Of a stretch of DNA of 64,000 nt, positions 50,622 through 60,214 are shown piece by piece. The position numbers and the translations under genes were made by a program. Numbering within the stretch: the first letter of the stretch is position 1; the number at the start of each line of letters is the position of its first letter. Below the pieces are notes generated by a model. That model did no database searches. It saw only the letters and a list, made by a program, of their open reading frames with translations, and had not been told where the DNA came from. Source of the stretch: Acinetobacter sp. ANC 3903 (GTDB lineage Bacteria > Pseudomonadota > Gammaproteobacteria > Pseudomonadales > Moraxellaceae); NCBI RefSeq assembly GCF_002135315.1, contig NZ_NEGA01000008.1, positions 1 through 64,000 on the forward strand, read 5' to 3'.

Positions 50622-52400
50622 TTGAATAATTTGTTTCTTTTAAAATCCTGTCAAACACAAAGAGATTTAGCAATTTTATTGGGTTATTCTGAAAAAGACT
50701 TCACTCGTATCCTATTTAGTAAACCTATTTCTACTAAATATCAAAGTTTTGATATTCTGAAAAAAAATGGAAATAAGCGCAATATTCTTGCTCCAACTTC
50801 CGAACTTAAAACCTTACAAACTCGCTTATCTAAATTACTAACCAATTACTATGAAGAACTTGAACAAAAAAGATTATCTACTTCTTCATATGTAAAATGC
50901 ATTAGCTCACATGGTTTTAGGAATAAAATTTCAGTTCAAATACCCATTTCTAAAAAAAATCGTACCTCTTTTGAGTCAAAAATTATTAATCTTGGTATAT
51001 ACAGTAATGCTCACAAGCATGTAGGCAAAAAATTAGTACTAAATGTTGATTTAAAGGATTTTTTTCAAAGCATAACTTTTTCTAGAATCATTGGTTTTTT
51101 TACAAAAAATAAGCATTTTCAATTACCTTTCGATATCGCACTATTAATTGCACAAATCGCTACCTATCGTCTAAACCAATCGAAAGAAGGCTTTCTACCA
51201 CAAGGTAGTCCTTGTTCACCAATTATTAGCAATTTAATTGGCAATATACTCGATATTAAAATGTTGAGATTGGCAAAGGAATACAAATTTACATATACAC
51301 GTTATGTTGATGATTTAACATTATCAACAAACTTACCTCAATTTGATAATGAAATTATTAAATTAGAAGGTGATACATGGATTCTTGGCTCCACGTTAAA
51401 ATATACCATTCAAAGCAGTAAATTTAATATTAACTCTCAAAAAACAAGAATAACCAACAGAGATAATAGACAAGAAGTTACAGGTTTAACTGTTAATACA
51501 AAAGTCAATATCAATCAAAATTATTACCGTTATACAAGATCAATGGTTAATAAATTTTGTACTGAAGGTGAGTTTTTTAAGTCTAAAGTACATATGGATA
51601 AAGACAAGACTAGTAGAGAAGCATTAAATGGAATTTTAAGTCATATTTTTCTAATAAAAAACCAACAACAAATTGAATTTCCCCATACAACTAAAAATTT
51701 TAATGAGCTTAATGGTATTGAAAAACTTTATATAAAATTTCTCTTTCATCATTATTTTGTTCACCCACAAAGAATGTTAATAATCGGGGAAGGCTATACT
51801 GATCCTATTCATTTAAAATTAGCTTGTCATAAGCTTTTTCCCAATTCGCTAAATTTTTTAAAATTTTCTTCACTACAGGAAACAAAAAGATTTTCTAAAA
51901 TTATGGGATATAGTGGTGGAACAGGATTACTTAACAAATTTTTAAAAAATTATAAAACAATTTATAAAGCTAAGACTATTAGTTTAAAACCATGTTTAAT
52001 TATTGTAGATGGAGATAATGCAGGTGATGGAGTAATAAAGACTGCCCGAGGCGAATTCAAAGAAACGTTTAGACCAATTAATAACCCACCGTTAAGTTCC
52101 TCAGGTAAATTTGAATTTTTTCATATTTTTGAAAACCTATATATTGTTCAATTACCTAAAAATCAAGTAATTGAAGACCTTTATGATACTACTGTTACCA
52201 CCTCATTAATTGGTAAACGGACTTATAACTCATCAAATAATAAATTTGATTTAACTAAATATTATGGGAAAAAAGAACTTTTTGAGAAAATTATATTTCC
52301 TAATCAGGATACAATTGATTTTTCAAAATTTGATTTAATATTTAACACTATTTTTCATATACAGGTTTATCATTATTTTTATAGTAATTTAAATAATTAA
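50622..52400 (+). CDS. Retron reverse transcriptase fused to a TOPRIM-like domain
   Basis: 592 aa from a TTG start at 50622, with AAGGGG six bases before it. A stop at 50601 and the absence of any nearby ATG force a non-ATG start; TTG at 50631 is an alternative. RT domain, residues about 1-310: retron-specific N-A-H-K-H (NAxxH, 129-133), catalytic D-L-K-D-F-F (143-148), Q-G-S-P-C-S-P (194-200), Y-V-D-D (228-231, in place of the usual YADD) and V-T-G (286-288). From about 375 a TOPRIM-like domain: I-I-G-E-G-Y-T-D with Glu390, and I-V-D-G-D-N-A-G-D-G with Asp463 and Asp465. This fused layout is that of Retron-Eco2, a phage-defence system in which the TOPRIM part is the nuclease effector. The gene is strikingly AT-rich compared with its neighbours, suggesting transfer, and appears intact. 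Confidence 0.93.
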   Translation: MNNLFLLKSCQTQRDLAILLGYSEKDFTRILFSKPISTKYQSFDILKKNGNKRNILAPTSELKTLQTRLSKLLTNYYEELEQKRLSTSSYVKCISSHGFRNKISVQIPISKKNRTSFESKIINLGIYSNAHKHVGKKLVLNVDLKDFFQSITFSRIIGFFTKNKHFQLPFDIALLIAQIATYRLNQSKEGFLPQGSPCSPIISNLIGNILDIKMLRLAKEYKFTYTRYVDDLTLSTNLPQFDNEIIKLEGDTWILGSTLKYTIQSSKFNINSQKTRITNRDNRQEVTGLTVNTKVNINQNYYRYTRSMVNKFCTEGEFFKSKVHMDKDKTSREALNGILSHIFLIKNQQQIEFPHTTKNFNELNGIEKLYIKFLFHHYFVHPQRMLIIGEGYTDPIHLKLACHKLFPNSLNFLKFSSLQETKRFSKIMGYSGGTGLLNKFLKNYKTIYKAKTISLKPCLIIVDGDNAGDGVIKTARGEFKETFRPINNPPLSSSGKFEFFHIFENLYIVQLPKNQVIEDLYDTTVTTSLIGKRTYNSSNNKFDLTKYYGKKELFEKIIFPNQDTIDFSKFDLIFNTIFHIQVYHYFYSNLNN

Positions 52401-52427
52401 AAACCCTACATAAATGTAGGGTTTTTT
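52399..52427. terminator. Intrinsic terminator of the retron
   Basis: AAAACCCTACA-taaa-TGTAGGGTTTT stem beginning at the RT stop codon and followed by T6; also placed to end the acnD transcript. Confidence 0.92.
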
Positions 52428-52458
52428 CAAACAATATCAATGACTTTAGACTAAATCA

Positions 52459-55065
52459 TCAAGCCACATTCCCTTCCAAGAAGTCCTGTGCAAAGCGTTG
52501 TAATACACCACCCGCTTCATATACAGAAACTTCTTCTTCGGTATCTAAACGACAAGTTACAGGCACTTCCACAATCTGATTTTTACCATCATCAGTTGCA
52601 CGCTCAATCACTAAAGTTAAGGTCGAACGTGGTGCAATATTACCCACTACGCTATAAAGTTCAGTACCATCTAACTTTAATGTTTTGCGGTCTGTACCCG
52701 GTTTAAACTCAAGCGGTAATACGCCCATACCAACCAGATTGGTACGGTGAATACGCTCAAAACCTTCAGCAACAATCGCTTCCACACCGGCAAGACGCAC
52801 ACCTTTGGCAGCCCAGTCACGACTTGAACCCTGACCATAATCCTTACCTGCAATCACAATCAAAGGCTGTTTACGGTTCATGTAGGTTTCAATCGCTTCC
52901 CACATACGCATCACTTCGCCTTCTGGCTCTACACGCGCTTTTGAACCTTGCTTAATTGTGCCGTCCGAACGAACCACCATTTCATTAAACAGTTTCGGGT
53001 TTGCCAAAGTCGCACGCTGTGCAGTCAAGTGGTCGCCACGATGAGTTGCGTATGAGTTGAAATCTTCCTCAGGTACGCCCATTTTCGCCAGATATTCACC
53101 AGACGCACTATCCAATACAATCGCATTCGATGGTGATAAATGGTCAGTAGTGATGTTGTCACCCAAAATTGCCAGCGGACGCATATTGCTTAAAGTACGC
53201 GGTGCAGCTAATGCCCCTTCCCAATATGGCGGACGGCGAATATAGGTACTTTGCGGACGCCAGTCATACAATGGACTTGCCGATTTTTCTCGTTCACCCA
53301 AGTCAAACATTGGAATGTAGACTTTCTTAAATTGCTCTGGTTTTACCGCAACTTTGACCAGCGCATCAATTTCTTCATCCGATGGCCAGATGTCTTTTAA
53401 GTAAATTGGGTTGCCGTCTTTATCGTTGCCAAGCGAATCTTTTTCGATGTCAAAACGAATGGTTCCGGCAATTGCATAAGCCACAACTAAGGGTGGAGAT
53501 GCCAGGAACGCCTGTTTTGCATAAGGATGGATACGGCCATCGAAGTTACGGTTACCTGAAAGTACCGCAGTAGCATACAGGTCACGGTCGATAATTTCTT
53601 GCTGAATTTTTGGATCTAGCGCACCCGACATGCCGTTACAGGTAGTGCAGGCATAAGCCACAATACCAAAACCGAGTTTTTCCAGATCGTGCAATACACC
53701 CGCTTCTTCAAGGTATAAAGCTGCTGCCTTAGAACCCGGTGCAAAAGAAGATTTCACCCAAGGCTTACGGGTTAGGCCCAGCTCGTTTGCCTTTCGTGCC
53801 AGTAAACCAGCTGCCACGGTATTACGCGGGTTTGAGGTATTGGTACATGAGGTAATCGCCGCGATAATCACCGCGCCATCCGGCATCAAGCCATCGGTAC
53901 GGTGTTCAACCACACCGGCAATGCCTTTTTCTTTCAAGTCAGATGTAGAGACACGTGCATGCGGGTTTGATGGCCCTGCAATGTTACGCGTTACGGTTGA
54001 AAGGTCGAAACGCAGCACACGCGGATATTCCGCCTGCTTCATGTCTGATGCCCAAAGACCAATTTCTTTGGCATAAGCTTCAACCAGTTTCACCTGCTCT
54101 GCTTCACGACCGGTTAAAGTCAGATAATCAATGGTGTTCTGGTCAATAGAGAACATCGCTGCAGTTGCGCCATATTCAGGAGTCATGTTGGAAATCGTCG
54201 CACGATCCCCCACAGACATGCTGTCTGCACCTTCACCAAAGAACTCCAGATACGCACCAACTACACGTTCTTTACGCAGGAATTCAGTTAAAGCCAACAC
54301 GATATCGGTTGCGGTAATGCCTGCCTTACGCTGACCCACCAGTTCCACACCAATAATGTCTGGCAGACGCATCCAAGATGCACGGCCCAGCATCACGTTT
54401 TCAGCTTCCAAACCACCGACACCAATCGAGATTACTCCCAAAGCATCGGTATGCGGGGTATGCGAATCTGTTCCTACGCAAGTATCCGGGAATGCCACAC
54501 CTTCACGGTTTTGAATCACTGGAGACATTTTCTCCAGATTGATCTGGTGCATGATGCCGTTGCCCGCAGGGATCACATCAACATTTTCAAAAGCAGTTTT
54601 GGTCCATTCAATAAAGTGGAAACGGTCTTCGTTACGACGGTCTTCCACAGCACGGTTTTTCTCGAAGGCATCCGGGTCAAAACCACCGTATTCCACTGCC
54701 AGTGAGTGATCGACAATCAGCTGGGTTGGAACAACCGGATTGACTTTAGATGGGTCACCGCCCTGATCAGCAATCGCATCACGGAGGCCTGCAAGGTCAA
54801 CCAGTGCAGTTTGCCCCAAGATGTCATGACACACCACACGGGCCGGATACCAAGGGAAATCGTGATCTTGTTTACGCTCAATTAGCTGACGTAAAGACTG
54901 TTCCAGAATAGCAGGATCACAACGGCGTACCAGCTGTTCGGCGAGTACTTTTGAAGTATAGGGAAGTTTTGCATATGCGCCTGGCTGAATATCTTCTACG
55001 GCTTGGCGTACGTCATAATATTCGAGCTGGGTACCTTGCAGTAGTTTGCGGTAGTTGTTGTTCAT
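52459..55065 (-). CDS. acnD: Fe/S-dependent 2-methylisocitrate dehydratase AcnD
   Basis: 868 aa. The full sequence follows the AcnD branch of the aconitase family, e.g. Y-Y-D-V-R-Q-A-V-E-D-I-Q-P-G-A-Y near residue 16 and the length (AcnA is nearer 890-920). Iron-sulfur ligands: T-S-C-T-N-T near 410 and C-T-T-C-N-G near 475. With PrpF it dehydrates 2-methylcitrate to 2-methylaconitate in the methylcitrate cycle for propionate. No prpB, prpC or prpF is next to it: a 700-bp gap lies upstream and the retron downstream. Confidence 0.93.
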   Translation of the reverse strand: MNNNYRKLLQGTQLEYYDVRQAVEDIQPGAYAKLPYTSKVLAEQLVRRCDPAILEQSLRQLIERKQDHDFPWYPARVVCHDILGQTALVDLAGLRDAIADQGGDPSKVNPVVPTQLIVDHSLAVEYGGFDPDAFEKNRAVEDRRNEDRFHFIEWTKTAFENVDVIPAGNGIMHQINLEKMSPVIQNREGVAFPDTCVGTDSHTPHTDALGVISIGVGGLEAENVMLGRASWMRLPDIIGVELVGQRKAGITATDIVLALTEFLRKERVVGAYLEFFGEGADSMSVGDRATISNMTPEYGATAAMFSIDQNTIDYLTLTGREAEQVKLVEAYAKEIGLWASDMKQAEYPRVLRFDLSTVTRNIAGPSNPHARVSTSDLKEKGIAGVVEHRTDGLMPDGAVIIAAITSCTNTSNPRNTVAAGLLARKANELGLTRKPWVKSSFAPGSKAAALYLEEAGVLHDLEKLGFGIVAYACTTCNGMSGALDPKIQQEIIDRDLYATAVLSGNRNFDGRIHPYAKQAFLASPPLVVAYAIAGTIRFDIEKDSLGNDKDGNPIYLKDIWPSDEEIDALVKVAVKPEQFKKVYIPMFDLGEREKSASPLYDWRPQSTYIRRPPYWEGALAAPRTLSNMRPLAILGDNITTDHLSPSNAIVLDSASGEYLAKMGVPEEDFNSYATHRGDHLTAQRATLANPKLFNEMVVRSDGTIKQGSKARVEPEGEVMRMWEAIETYMNRKQPLIVIAGKDYGQGSSRDWAAKGVRLAGVEAIVAEGFERIHRTNLVGMGVLPLEFKPGTDRKTLKLDGTELYSVVGNIAPRSTLTLVIERATDDGKNQIVEVPVTCRLDTEEEVSVYEAGGVLQRFAQDFLEGNVA

Positions 55066-55792
55066 AGCTTACCTGCCTCTTGAATCATTTTTTCTTTACT
55101 ACGTAATTGTTGTTGCGAGTTACAATCGGTTCAACGGCATAGTACACCGCCGAAAAGCCATTTCCCAAATCTTTTATATTTCATATATTTAGATATAAAA
55201 ACAGGTGTTTTAGAAACATATTGTTACACAATTTTTGGGATATTTGCTCTAATCGTGCTTTTTTTGGAAAAATAGCGGGAAATAGGCCTCATTCTTTAGT
55301 ATTAGATGTGCCTAAGCGAATACAAAACAATCTTGTTCTGTAATATTTATCCCAATCGTTTAAGTAGATGTAAAGCTTATATTTTTTATATTGCATTCGC
55401 TCTTGTCAGGCATTAAAACCTAAAAAATAGCGTTAAGCTGCAAATCTGATGATCTAGCACTGCTTTGGATGCGTATCTTTTGAATATGCTTGTTAGGTAC
55501 TACCTATTTTTCATCATTCCATAATTCTAAATCCTTCAAATATGACATCAGAAAAGATCTTCAGCTTACAAAAAATTGATAAAGGGTAAAAATTTTTAAT
55601 CGCCATTTTTGCATTAGAACAGCGATTTTAACGCTGATGATTTTGTCACTTATCCGCATTCATTTAAACAAAACCGCATATTTCTGAATTTCAGTAAAGC
55701 TAAGCAATCTGGGCTTTTTGTTTGCCTATCTGCCTGGCATGCTGCAAAATATCTACAATTAATGATTTGTGAAATATACCCAGAGGCTAATC
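55066..55792. other. Long intergenic region between acnD and ygfZ
   Basis: About 725 bp separating divergent genes, AT-rich, without an ORF, tRNA or strong hairpin that I could recognise. It must contain both promoters. An AGAGG ribosome binding site precedes ygfZ. Confidence 0.5.
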
Positions 55793-56518
55793 ATGGCAAC
55801 GTCGACTGCTTTTACATTCTTCACTTTAAAGGGTGTAGATGCACAAAAATTCCTTCAGGGCCAAGTGACTTTAAATACCGAAGCCTTAGCAGAAAACCTG
55901 ACTCGCTATACCGCGATCTGTAGTTTAAAAGGACGTATCCTGTTTGGCTTATGGCTAAAAAAAATCAATCCGGAAAGTTTTGAAATTGTCGTCACTGCTG
56001 ACCAGGCAGAAGAATTTGCCAAGCACATTAAAAAGTTTGGTGCATTCTCAAAAATGAAACTGGAACAAGCGGGTCAAGTATTCCCTACACTAAATGGCGA
56101 TACTACCGACTTTTCTACCACTGAAACCGATATTGCAGCTTGGCAGCTTCAAGCCATTGAAGCCGGTCAGGCCTGGATTGAAGCAAGTACTTCACAAGAA
56201 TTCCAACCGCAAGAACTGCGTTTGCATCAGCGTGAAGGCGTACATTACGACAAGGGCTGTTACTTGGGTCAGGAAATTATTGCGCGTCTCTGGTTTAAGG
56301 CCAAACCAAAGCACTGGTTGCATTTGGTTCAAGGTACCGGTGATGCCCCTGCTGCTGCAACACAATTGAATAATGATGTAGAAGTGGTCAACAGCATTGC
56401 GGTTAATGGCGGCTATAAAGCCTTAGTCGTAGCGAAACCTGCTGCGCTTGAAGAGCTGGGATTACAAGTGCTAGATTTGCCTGAAGCCTTAAATGGCGAT
56501 GTGGCACGTCCACAATAA
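55793..56518 (+). CDS. ygfZ: YgfZ, tRNA-modifying/Fe-S repair folate-binding protein
   Basis: 241 aa from the ATG at 55793, with AGAGG just before it; an in-frame upstream start at 55769 lacks this. The invariant motif K-G-C-Y-L-G-Q-E is present near residue 160 with its reactive Cys. The N-terminal GcvT-like domain has F-L-Q-G-Q-V-T-L-N-T near residue 20. YgfZ binds folate and supports repair or assembly of certain Fe-S enzymes such as MiaB. It may support AcnD-like Fe-S enzymes too, though the genes are divergent. Confidence 0.92.
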   Translation: MATSTAFTFFTLKGVDAQKFLQGQVTLNTEALAENLTRYTAICSLKGRILFGLWLKKINPESFEIVVTADQAEEFAKHIKKFGAFSKMKLEQAGQVFPTLNGDTTDFSTTETDIAAWQLQAIEAGQAWIEASTSQEFQPQELRLHQREGVHYDKGCYLGQEIIARLWFKAKPKHWLHLVQGTGDAPAAATQLNNDVEVVNSIAVNGGYKALVVAKPAALEELGLQVLDLPEALNGDVARPQ

Positions 56519-56542
56519 TATTCAAGTTGAGCAATCCCATTA

Positions 56543-56573
56543 AAAAAGCCTCCCGAATCGGAGGCTTTTTAAA
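56543..56573. terminator. Bidirectional intrinsic terminator
   Basis: AAGCCTCC-cgaatc-GGAGGCTT stem with A and T runs between ygfZ and the convergent small gene. Confidence 0.92.
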
Positions 56574-56574
56574 A

Positions 56575-56826
56575 TCACAAATTAAAATCGTGAAAAAGTT
56601 TGTTCATGTCTTTAATGACATACTCTTTAAAATGGAATGCACGCGCATGTTTTGCATCAATACGTGCAGTCTTTCCCTCATGTTCAAAGATATAAACACC
56701 GTCTTCTTTGCTCACCAAAAAGTTTTTGCCTAATCTCATCAACAATGCATCAAATTTATCTTCATCTGGAATGCTTTCATCCAGATTAATCTGATCATAT
56801 GCCCGTTTAATACCTTTGATGAACAT
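56575..56826 (-). CDS. Small hypothetical protein
   Basis: 83 aa, cytosolic, mixed alpha/beta, rich in Lys and Asp. Contains S-K-E-D-G-V-Y-I-F-E-H-E-G-K and ends F-H-D-F-N-L. No domain recognised. It ends directly at the shared terminator, which supports it being a real gene. Confidence 0.6.
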   Translation of the reverse strand: MFIKGIKRAYDQINLDESIPDEDKFDALLMRLGKNFLVSKEDGVYIFEHEGKTARIDAKHARAFHFKEYVIKDMNKLFHDFNL

Positions 56827-57179
56827 TTATCTACTCACACATGGATTCAGCCGCGATTTAAACAAAGTTTGACTTAAAAACAAAGTAGCGTTTACCTGTT
56901 CTGCATTTATATCTGGTTCAGTGCGTTATAGTTTTAAATTTTAAGATGCTAAACAATACATGTACAAAGCTCTTCAACAACTTAAGGCTAATTTAAGCTC
57001 GTCGGCCCAAAATTCATCCAGTAGTGATTATGTAAATATCTATGAAATTTTATTGCAATGCACAAATCATGTATTTACATTCACATAAATAAACTTATGA
57101 TGTTGTATGAAGTGTTCCACATCCATTTTTAAACACATAAATGGAATTATGTGCATGTTTATAAAAGGTTTTTAAAAAT
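56827..57179. other. Intergenic region, promoter of the Sel1 protein expected
   Basis: About 350 bp, AT-rich, between two divergent genes. AAAGG lies 12-16 bases before the ATG at 57180. No other feature seen. Confidence 0.5.
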
Positions 57180-57986
57180 ATGAAAAAAATTATACTTGCT
57201 AGTCTTATTGCTTTGTCTTCAAATCTTGCAATGGCTGAAATGGCAACCAAGTCGGTTGATCCTGCATTTGCTAAAGTAGAAACACTGGTTAAAGCCAACA
57301 ATATGAAAGGCGCTTATGAAGAACTTGATAAATTAGCCAAAACTGGGAATGCACAAGCACTTTATAATTTGGCCTACCTGACCCAAACCGGTCAGGGCAC
57401 AACCAAGGACGAGAAAAAAGCCATCAAGCTATATCAAGAGTCTGCAAGCAAAGGCTATCCGGTGGCGAACTATGTATTAGGCAAAAACTACATGACCGGC
57501 ACTTTAGGTCTTCCACAAGATACAAAAAAAGCCAAACAGTATTTAGAAAAAGCATCTAAGCAAGGTTTTGATGATGCCAGTGTAGATTTGGCAGTGTTGC
57601 TGTTTTCTGAAGCTACGCCAGCATCAGATAAATTGGCTTTGCAAAAATTAAATCCACTGATCAAAAAAGACAATTATCAGGCCATTCATGCCAAAGCTTT
57701 ATATGACATCAGTCAGGGTTTTAAAACCAAAAAAGAAGAGCCAATTAAGCAAGGCTTAAAGAGCATTCAGGACTTGGCACAAAAAGGTTATATTCCGGCT
57801 TTAATGGCCGTGGGTAACATGTTTGCAAACGGTAAAATCGTTCCGCAAAACCTGCCAGAAGCGAAAAAGATTTTTGAGGCTCTAGCCAAAGAAAATATAC
57901 CGCAAGCGAAAGAATCTTTAGCTGTGGTGGATAAAATGATTGCTGATCAAGCCAAAAATCCGCCTAAAGATGTAAAGAAAAGCTAA
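57180..57986 (+). CDS. Exported Sel1-repeat protein
   Basis: 268 aa with a signal peptide (about residues 1-19, ending A-M-A). Sel1-like repeats follow: G-N-A-Q-A-L-Y-N-L-A-Y-L-T-Q-T-G-Q-G, G-Y-P-V-A-N-Y-V-L-G-K-N-Y, G-F-D-D-A-S-V-D-L-A and G-Y-I-P-A-L-M-A-V-G-N-M-F-A-N-G. The C-terminus is Lys/Pro-rich. These alpha-solenoid proteins act as periplasmic scaffolds; partner unknown. Single gene with a terminator. Confidence 0.88.
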   Translation: MKKIILASLIALSSNLAMAEMATKSVDPAFAKVETLVKANNMKGAYEELDKLAKTGNAQALYNLAYLTQTGQGTTKDEKKAIKLYQESASKGYPVANYVLGKNYMTGTLGLPQDTKKAKQYLEKASKQGFDDASVDLAVLLFSEATPASDKLALQKLNPLIKKDNYQAIHAKALYDISQGFKTKKEEPIKQGLKSIQDLAQKGYIPALMAVGNMFANGKIVPQNLPEAKKIFEALAKENIPQAKESLAVVDKMIADQAKNPPKDVKKS

Positions 57987-57996
57987 GCACTGAAAA

Positions 57997-58026
57997 TCAA
58001 AAGCCCCGGAATCGGGGCTTTTTTTA
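57997..58026. terminator. Bidirectional intrinsic terminator
   Basis: AAGCCCCG-gaat-CGGGGCTT stem followed by T6; between the Sel1-repeat gene and the convergent transporter gene. Confidence 0.92.
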
Positions 58027-58064
58027 TAGGTGTGATTTTGTGGTTATTAAAGTCAGCTAAAACT

Positions 58065-58991
58065 TTAAGCCCACCAGACGGTAATTAAAATGCTCACTAC
58101 AATGAATCCAAAAATGGTGCTCATCAATAAGGGCGTTAAGGTTTTTTCATTTAAACCATAGGCTTGACCTAATATGCCAAAGATGGTCGGCATCGGTAAA
58201 GCGGCTATCAGGGTTCCAGCATAGACCATTTCCTGACTGACATCGGTTAAATAACTTAAACCCAGAAACATCAGCAAAGGCATGAGCAGGTTGCTGGAAA
58301 TCACCAGATAAAAGCTTTGCATATTGACGTATTTTAATGTCAATCCCACCATCCCACCACCAATCGAGAACAAAGCCAAAGGCGAGGCAGTTTGCCCCAA
58401 TAGAGCCAAAACCTGATCCAATAGTTTAGGAATATGAATCTGGAACACGGCACAGGCTATCCCCAGCATCACGCCCATAAATAAGGGATTTTTTAATAAG
58501 GTCAGTAATGTACCCTTGATGATTTGTGCAAGGTTGGCTTTTTGCGAAGTTCCTAGTTCCGCCAAAATCAGTACAACTGGAATAAGCAGTACACTTTCAA
58601 TGATCACCACCAAAGAGGTATAGGTCATCGCCTTTTGCCCCATCAGCAAGGTCAATACTGCGGTACCAATGAGTCCGGTATTCGACATGGCCGCGCCTAG
58701 TGACAGAACTGAAGACTGCGAATGATTATTTTTAAAATAATGTGAAACAATAAAAAATGCCGTCACATATAAAATAAAAGTCACGCCACTATAGACAAAG
58801 AAGTATTCTGGATACCAGATTTCATGCAAATCTTTTGCGGCCAAGGATTGGAAAAATAAAGCAGGTAGCGCAATTTTAATGACAAAAGCACCAACGGCGT
58901 TGACCTGTTCTTTTGTTAAAAGCTGCAACTTTACCGAGAGACAACCAAAGGCCAATAGAAAAAAGATCGGTACGATGACCGCAAAGACCAT
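58065..58991 (-). CDS. AEC-family (auxin efflux carrier) transporter
   Basis: 308 aa with about ten membrane helices and the AEC layout of two five-helix halves. Conserved blocks include F-V-I-K-I-A-L-P-A-L-F-F near residue 42, M-S-N-T-G-L-I-G near 105 and L-F-S-I-G-G near 210. Bacterial members export or import small organic acids such as malate or malonate. It lies 103 bp after the flavin oxidoreductase gene and could be last in that cluster. Confidence 0.9.
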   Translation of the reverse strand: MVFAVIVPIFFLLAFGCLSVKLQLLTKEQVNAVGAFVIKIALPALFFQSLAAKDLHEIWYPEYFFVYSGVTFILYVTAFFIVSHYFKNNHSQSSVLSLGAAMSNTGLIGTAVLTLLMGQKAMTYTSLVVIIESVLLIPVVLILAELGTSQKANLAQIIKGTLLTLLKNPLFMGVMLGIACAVFQIHIPKLLDQVLALLGQTASPLALFSIGGGMVGLTLKYVNMQSFYLVISSNLLMPLLMFLGLSYLTDVSQEMVYAGTLIAALPMPTIFGILGQAYGLNEKTLTPLLMSTIFGFIVVSILITVWWA

Positions 58992-59094
58992 ATTGAATTT
59001 GTCCTTTGACTAAAAACCATCAAGCTAAAAAACCAAACTTGAAAGACCAAATTTGGTATTTGTTTTAAAGTTGATGGCTGAGAATGACGATTAA

Positions 59095-60204
59095 TTAAAA
59101 TGCAGTAAACAGCGCTTTTAATCCATGCGGCTGACAACGCAAATATTGCGGTGCGATTTGAATATTTTCACCCAATTCTGCTGCAGCATGCCATGGCCAA
59201 CGAGGGTCATACAGCATAGCACGGGCAAGGCCAATCGCATCTGCCTGCTCATAATGTAAAATTCCTTCGGCCTGCATCGCTTCGGTAATTAAACCCACAG
59301 CAATCACAGGGATGTTGACCGCCTGCTTAACAGCATGGGCGAATGGAACCTGATAATTGGCTTCCAGATGGATGTTTTGATTTATATGCAAACCACCACT
59401 CGACACATGAATATATACTGCACCGAGTTGCTCTAGAGCCTTGGACAATCCAACCGATGAGGCCACATCCCAGCTGTCCTGCCCTTCCATCCAGTCTGTT
59501 GCAGAAATACGTACGCCTATAGGATAACCTTCTGGTACTGCATTTTTCATCGCCTGAAAAACTTCCAGGGTCAAGCGGATGCGGTTCTCGAAACTGCCGC
59601 CATACTCATCGCTACGTAGATTTGATAACGGCGACATAAATTGGTGCAGCAAATAGCCATGCGCTGCATGCAATTCGATTAAATTAAAACCGGCATCCAC
59701 AGCGCGCTTGGCAGATTCAGCAAAGTCTTGAATTACTTGCTGGATTTCATCCTGCGTCAATGCATGCGGTGCATGGTCGTCTGGATTAAATGGAATATCA
59801 CTGGCTGAAACAGTCTGCCAGCCTTGGGCATGTTCAGGTGCAAACTGCCCACGGCCCGCCCAAGGTTTATCAGTTGAGGCCTTACGCCCAGCATGGGCTA
59901 ATTGCACGGCAAAAGGCATAGGAGAAAGTGTCTTTATTTTTGTCAATAATGCCTTGATCTGATCACGTTGCGTATCATTCCACAGACCCAAATCGGCATA
60001 ACTGATGCGTCCTTCAGGTTGCACTGCAGTTGCTTCGACAATACATAAGCCTGCACCAGACAAGGCATAATTGGCCCATTGCTGCTCATGCCAGTAGCTA
60101 ACTTCGCCTTGTTCCGTGGCTGAATACTGGCACATCGGAGCAATCACGATTTTATTAGTTAATTTTAATGAGCCAAATTGAATTGGTTGAAATAATAACG
60201 ACAC
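59095..60204 (-). CDS. Old Yellow Enzyme family NAD(P)H:flavin oxidoreductase
   Basis: 369 aa TIM barrel. The YqjM-like (thermophilic-type) OYE pattern is seen: P-M-C-Q-Y-S-A with the redox-tuning Cys25, H-A-G-R-K-A near residue 104, H-A-A-H-G-Y-L-L-H-Q-F near 178 with the paired His residues that bind substrate, and D-E-Y-G-G-S-F-E-N-R. It binds FMN and reduces activated C=C bonds or electrophiles. It starts only 10 bp after the TonB receptor gene, so co-transcription is likely; the link between them is unexplained. Confidence 0.9.
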   Translation of the reverse strand: MSLLFQPIQFGSLKLTNKIVIAPMCQYSATEQGEVSYWHEQQWANYALSGAGLCIVEATAVQPEGRISYADLGLWNDTQRDQIKALLTKIKTLSPMPFAVQLAHAGRKASTDKPWAGRGQFAPEHAQGWQTVSASDIPFNPDDHAPHALTQDEIQQVIQDFAESAKRAVDAGFNLIELHAAHGYLLHQFMSPLSNLRSDEYGGSFENRIRLTLEVFQAMKNAVPEGYPIGVRISATDWMEGQDSWDVASSVGLSKALEQLGAVYIHVSSGGLHINQNIHLEANYQVPFAHAVKQAVNIPVIAVGLITEAMQAEGILHYEQADAIGLARAMLYDPRWPWHAAAELGENIQIAPQYLRCQPHGLKALFTAF

Positions 60205-60214
60205 TGTTACCCTC

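Noticed and set aside
52459..55065. Assignment as housekeeping aconitase AcnA
   Set aside because: Sequence blocks and 868-residue length follow AcnD rather than AcnA.
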